The notes under the pieces are model-generated. The model was not told the DNA's origin and searched no databases. It saw nothing but the letters and a program-made list of their open reading frames with translations. A stretch of 64,000 nt of DNA from Paracyclopina nana (lineage: Eukaryota; Arthropoda; Copepoda; Cyclopoida; Cyclopettidae), in assembly GCA_019096065.1 (NCBI GenBank), contig JAGUCH010000007.1, positions 2,874,501 through 2,938,500 of the forward strand, read 5' to 3'. Position numbers and translations under genes: made by a program. Within the stretch, counting starts at the first letter, position 1, and every line of letters begins with the position of its first letter. Positions 60,046-64,000 of this stretch are shown piece by piece.

Positions 60046-60211
60046 TGTACAAAATACTATCTGGTAACCCTGCACAAATTTCATGTATCAGCCGCTGAGA
60101 ATGTCAGCGGCCAGTTCCCAATAAACCACTGAAGATTTCACACGTATCCATTTATATTTCATGCATCTTTATATTTTCCTCGTGTATTTGATCTTACAAA
60201 TATCCGAAACA
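60046..60211 (+). repeat. 3' LTR of the BEL/Pao element
   Basis: 166 bp, identical by eye to the 5' LTR, followed directly by the ATGTC target duplication at 60212-60216. Confidence 0.95.
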
Positions 60212-61386
60212 ATGTCCAACCCAAATTGGAGCTGCTTACTGCCACTACAAGTCGAATGAGTCATCGATGCAATAATTTGCCCAACCAGACAAACTGAAAA
60301 ATAGTACCGAATTAGTACTTATTTAATACAGGTATTTATTCCGTTGATTAAGGCATTTCTACCGAGAAAAGTGTAACGCTTTGAGTAAACATATGATTTG
60401 CAAAATACTTATTTTTTAAAATATATGCAATCATTTTAAAATCATAAAAAATGCAAAGACCACATCCCAGTGATGCCATATGAATGATTAAATTTTTCAT
60501 TTATCACAAACTTTAAAAGCTATTTCAATTTGAAATTTCATGTTTTGACTTTTTGATAGTATTAATTTCCTAGAAATGCTATTTTGATAGGATAAAGAAC
60601 CCCTTTTTTTGTCTGTTTTTGTTGTATGTATTATTTTGGTATTAAATGTAATAAATACTTTGTTATTATACATGCAGAGTGAGCAAATAGAGTTCAATTG
60701 CTGTAATTGTTCAGTTGCAACTGTTATTATTTGATCTGTCATTTATTACTTTCTTATAGATATTTGTTAATCAAATTAATTAAATGAATACAATTAGAAC
60801 ATATATAATATGATCGTGATTGCCATGTTTGATGAAATATACAATCTAAATTTTATTTATTTAATATACACTTTGTTTTATCAGTTAAATACTTTTATGT
60901 TTTTATTTGTATTGAGTAAATGTATATATTTATGTATATATTTCCTAGAAATGTCAATTTGAGCTGATAAAGAAGACATTTTTTGTTGTTTTTCATCTGT
61001 TTTACTAAAGCACAAACTAAGAAACTTTGCGTGCCTTAGATTTGATGGCTTAATTCTCTACCTATGAGAACTTTATCCATTCTTCAGACTAGATGATTGG
61101 TTATCATTTAAAGTTAAGTGAATTATAAGCACTTAACCCAAAAGCTTCTTTCCGAACAATACATTTGATTTTTTTATGAAGTTTTACTTGTTTTATGAGA
61201 AATAAGAATGAATGTCATTATGAATAGCACATTTAGGTACTTACAGCTAAAAGCTATAAATACTTTTTTTCAAACTCTATAACTGAATAAAAGTTGTTTA
61301 CAAGAGAATTTTCAAAATATAATGAAATGTAGGCAGCGCCATCTCTGAATAATTTACAAAGTTTATTTCAAGAAAACAGTCGCAGT

Positions 61387-61632
61387 CAAGAATTGACTGC
61401 GAAAAAACAGACTGCTTAATTGGATTTACGAGGTATTTTGGACGGATTAAATACAGACTTTTCACTATGTGACTTTTGAGACGCCACTGCTTCGGAGCAC
61501 AGTCTGTATTGGCAATCATAGCGATCTAGCATACCAACAGTATGGGGTGCACTTTTCAAGAATTGACCGCGATAATACAGACTGCATAATTGGATTTACG
61601 AGGTATTTCGGACCGATTAAATACAGACTGTT
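61387..61632. repeat. Direct repeat, about 76 bp, 170 bp apart
   Basis: Copies at 61387-61462 and 61557-61632 share CAAGAATTGAC, CAGACTGC and AATTGGATTTACGAGGTATT with few changes. The first is preceded by bases that make the short palindrome CGCAGTCAAgaATTGACTGCG. It lies inside the AT-rich block. Confidence 0.7.
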
Positions 61633-62013
61633 CACAACATTGGTATTAAGAAATAATACTAATTTCTATATCAATGTTATATCCCTTTACTACTAATATC
61701 AATTATAAAATTTTATTAGGTATACATGAAGGTCTGTACTGATTAAAATATAACAAGATTATAGGTATAGTTACATACAAAAATACTAATTAAATACACA
61801 ACAAATACTTATTTAAAAAATCATTAATATTATTAAAAAATCATGATTTTCTCATTAAATATAACGTTACAGTCAACAAGGATAAGGAAAAAAGTTAATG
61901 AAACCTTAAACAAAATAGTTTATTTATGCGTCAAAATTGAGTGAAACAAAGATTTTTAAAAAATCATATCTCAAAAAATATTAATAAAAATCATTAATAA
62001 ATATGATATTATA

Positions 62014-62405
62014 CAGACTGTCCGTTCAAAATTGGACGGTATAGGAATCTAAACTTTGTGTCACACATTCAAGAAATACAGGACTTAAAAAATGATATCG
62101 TTGGAAAGATTGAGTCTTTTCCCATCTTTTTTTTGTGAAAATAGAAAAATCAATTTTAATGGGAAAAAACCGAGAAAATTCAATTTTCCCAAGGCAACCC
62201 AAAAAATTGTCGCGAAAAGAACTGATGCATCAATTATTTTTTGCTGTCACGCGGAATTCATACTAATGTTTTTCATTTTGTCAGAAAACAAAAAAGATGT
62301 CCAAAGGTTCAAGCTTTCCAACGATACCCATTACGCCCCGAAATTCACGAATTTATAACACAAACTTTTGATTCCCGCACCGTCCAATTTTAAACGGACA
62401 GACTG
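62014..62405. mobile_element. Tc1/mariner-like MITE, 392 bp
   Basis: Inverted ends of about 27-28 bases, CAG(A/T)CTGTCCGTT(C/T)AAAATTGGACGGT, with two mismatches, are each flanked by TA (62012-62013 and 62406-62407), the target site of Tc1/mariner elements. The 88-codon frame inside (62092-62358) is not transposase-like. It is nested within the larger AT-rich block. Confidence 0.65.
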
Positions 62406-62789
62406 TATAGTCAAATACTACGAGGAATATGATTTTAATAAAATTTTTCGAAAAATCCTAAAAAAAATTTTGAAATGGATAAACGACCGAGAAAATACAG
62501 GCCGTTTGTCTGGTTGGGTGGGTGCATCTGGATACGTAGTATAAGATTTGCATAACTGATACAATTACAGTTTGAATTTTGGTATGACACCCTGCATGTT
62601 TATGTGCTCTGCATGTTTGCATATGCTCAATTACTGGTATTTTTGAAACTCTGACATATCATGGGTAATTGTGGTATTTTGTCAATAGCACAGGCTTCAT
62701 TGATCATGGGCAGAGACCGCTCGCTTTCTCCTCTGCAGCGGCGAAAGAAGGCCGCGAAGGACGGCGGCCTTCGCCGTTCGGTGTGGTAT

Positions 62790-62795
62790 TATAAA
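62790..62795 (+). promoter_or_regulatory. TATA box of the peptide-precursor gene
   Basis: TATAAA at 62790-62795, about 34 bases before a TTCAGAC initiator-like site near 62822-62824. This fits a start about 100 bases upstream of the ATG. Confidence 0.6.
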
Positions 62796-62857
62796 TCGAG
62801 GGCAGCCTCAGCCTCGAGTCTTCAGACAGACAAAGGCCCAAAGTGGCAACACATCAC

Positions 62858-62925
62858 GTAAGCAATGATCCCCCCCAAAAAATGTTGTGTAACCTCTTTA
62901 TTTTTGAAGGCCTTTGCCACCTGAG
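62858..62925 (+). other. Probable 5'UTR intron of the peptide-precursor gene
   Basis: Donor CAC|GTAAGC at 62858 and acceptor CACCTGAG ending at 62925 would place the ATG at 62927 one base into the next exon. A 68-nt length suits the other introns of this gene. Confidence 0.45.
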
Positions 62926-62926
62926 C

Positions 62927-63988
62927 ATGAATTCGACTTCAACTAGCAGCAGACTGTGGGCATTGACATTGGTCAAGATCTGGCTTTTTTCCCTGGTTCT
63001 CGTGGTTTGTGAGGCCACGCCGCTCTACGACAACGCCGAGTATGAGGTATATAAATACTTTGATGCAGCATTTGCATGGGCATTGGATTAATTACGGTGA
63101 TCATAGGATGCTCCGGTAGATGAGGAGGCCAGGTACTTCAGCCTCGAGGACTACCTCGCGAGGCTGATGGCGGCCAGGAACGGCCTCTACGGGCCGTACC
63201 ACGAGGGCAACTACGGCGAGCTGATGGTGCCGGACTTGGCGAACGACAAGCGATCCTCGTCGCGGGCCGAGAACAATTTCCAATTGAGGGTTCGCCGAGG
63301 CCAGGGCTTCTCCAAGCCCATGGCCGAGTCCAACTTTCAGTTGCGCGTGCGGAAAGACCTGTTGGACAGGTTTCGCCAGGTGCCTCAAATTAGGTCGTCC
63401 GCTGCCGAGAGCAACTTCCAGTTGAGGGTTCGCAAGTCACACCCGAGCATGGCTGAGAACAACTTCCAGTTGCGAGTGCGAAAAAGTGACGAGCGCCCAT
63501 CGGCAGAAGAGGAAGAAGACTTTTTCGGGGAAAATCGGTGAGATGACGCAGCCAACTTTTATTGGGGCTGTACACTCATGCATTATTCTCAGGTATCGAC
63601 AGGTGCCTCAAATTAGGTCGTCCGCGGCCGAGAACAATTTCCAGTTGAGGGTTCGAAAGGGGTTCCCGAGCAGTGCTGAGAACAATTTCCAGCTGAGAGT
63701 GCGCAAAGCTGACCCGTACATGCTGAGCGAGGAGGAAGACGGCGACGACAACAGGTTAATAGCTTTTGCTGCCGCGATCAAATCACCAAAGCCTAATTAC
63801 ACTTGTAAACGCGTTGCAGGCTGCAGAGATCGGTGAGGAGGACGCTGCTTGAACAGATCCGGGACAGGCGATTGTCTGGACAGCGGTCAGCTGCTGAGGA
63901 CAATTTCCAGCTGAGAATCAGGCGAGGCAACAGCGCTCACGACAATTTCCAGCTGAGAGTGCGAAGGTCAGCTGAGTTAGCTGCCTAA
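62927..63988 (+). CDS. Secreted multi-copy peptide precursor, NFQLRVR family
   Basis: Four coding exons, 62927-63046, 63107-63537, 63593-63754, 63820-63988, join in phase to give a complete 293-residue protein. The signal peptide (LTLVKIWLFSLVLVVCEA) spans the first 30 residues. Eight copies of the motif A-E/H-x-N-F-Q-L-R-[VI]-R-[KR] follow; their NFQLR cores start at 63275, 63332, 63413, 63461, 63636, 63684, 63902 and 63944. Each ends in a basic pair, RK or RR, within R-x-R-[KR], so prohormone convertase or furin could release peptides. Spacers are acidic or Ser-rich, and the VPQIRSSAAE spacer occurs twice. None of the repeats ends with a usable Gly for amidation apart from RK/RR-G, where Gly follows the basic site. 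No cysteines in the repeats. I do not recognise the family: it is not FMRFamide, sNPF, tachykinin or orcokinin type. Neuropeptide is the likeliest class; a cationic antimicrobial multipeptide is an alternative. Confidence 0.85.
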
Positions 63989-64000
63989 TCTAGAATATTG

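Larger units (their letters stand above)
49746..60216 (+). mobile_element. Full-length BEL/Pao LTR retrotransposon with target duplication
   Basis: The element spans 49751-60211 (10,461 bp) on the plus strand, flanked by the 5-bp direct repeat ATGTC at 49746-49750 and 60212-60216. It has two 166-bp LTRs beginning TG and ending CA, a primer-binding site matching tRNA-Lys, a Gag ORF, a Pol region with protease remnant, RT, RNase H and integrase of Pao type, a third long ORF, and a purine-rich tract before the 3' LTR. The LTRs appear identical, so insertion is recent. Yet it carries a TGA and a frame change between Gag and Pol and a tandem duplication in RT, so this copy is probably not autonomous. 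BEL/Pao elements usually have one gag-pol ORF; the third ORF is unusual. Confidence 0.97.
60278..62515. mobile_element. AT-rich block with short inverted ends, probable DNA transposon relic
   Basis: The left end CCCAACCAGACAAACTG (from about 60278) is matched in reverse complement near 62499-62515 (CCGTTTGTCTGGTTGGG). The 2.2 kb between is much more A/T-rich than both flanks and has no long ORF. It contains a 170-bp direct repeat (61387 and 61557) and a nested MITE. No clear target duplication was found outside the ends, so limits and family are uncertain. Confidence 0.5.

Overview
This is a window of animal nuclear DNA, almost certainly from an insect or another arthropod. The genes have many short introns (about 50-150 nt) with GT..AG borders, introns are AT-rich and exons GC-richer, and the proteins are of animal type (CAMTA, mitochondrial P5C dehydrogenase, lysosomal beta-mannosidase, trypsin-fold protease, CUB/sushi receptor, a multi-copy secreted peptide precursor). 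A BEL/Pao LTR retrotransposon and MITEs are also present. I cannot name the species. I spliced exons by hand, and every multi-exon model called here keeps the reading frame through all its joins.

Layout. 1-15.4 kb: 5' part of a CAMTA transcription-factor gene on the minus strand, running off the left edge, with two recognisable exons more than 6 kb apart. An acidic first-exon candidate lies near 15.0 kb next to an NRF1-type promoter motif. 18.4-21.3 kb: complete delta-1-pyrroline-5-carboxylate dehydrogenase gene (plus). 25.8-27.9 kb: AT-rich island with a 171-bp tandem repeat. 28.5-31.9 kb: complete single-pass receptor-like gene with lectin-like, CUB and sushi regions (minus). 34.4-35.2 kb: GC-rich promoter-like site and one orphan exon. 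36.5-42.7 kb: complete beta-mannosidase gene (minus, 13 exons). A methyltransferase gene on the plus strand lies wholly inside its third intron, next to a 232-bp Harbinger-like MITE. 43.9-46.6 kb: complete secreted serine protease gene (minus) with an unusual insertion. 48.4-49.1 kb: small secreted-protein gene broken by a frameshift. 49.75-60.21 kb: complete BEL/Pao element with two identical 166-bp LTRs and a 5-bp target duplication. 60.3-62.5 kb: AT-rich, probably transposon-derived block containing a nested MITE. 62.8-64.0 kb: complete gene for a secreted precursor with eight copies of an NFQLRVR(K/R) motif.

Most interesting: (1) the eight-copy NFQLRVR precursor, which matches no peptide family I can name; (2) the third long ORF of the BEL/Pao element, whose C-terminus repeats the triple zinc-knuckle layout of the element's own Gag; (3) an exact-looking in-frame 549-bp tandem duplication of the reverse-transcriptase core in that element; (4) the nested methyltransferase; (5) the protease insertion, where a second frame is also open and coding-like.

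The genes are unrelated in function and do not form an operon-like unit. P5CDH is a mitochondrial proline-catabolism enzyme, beta-mannosidase a lysosomal exoglycosidase, and the protease, CUB/sushi receptor and peptide precursor enter the secretory pathway.
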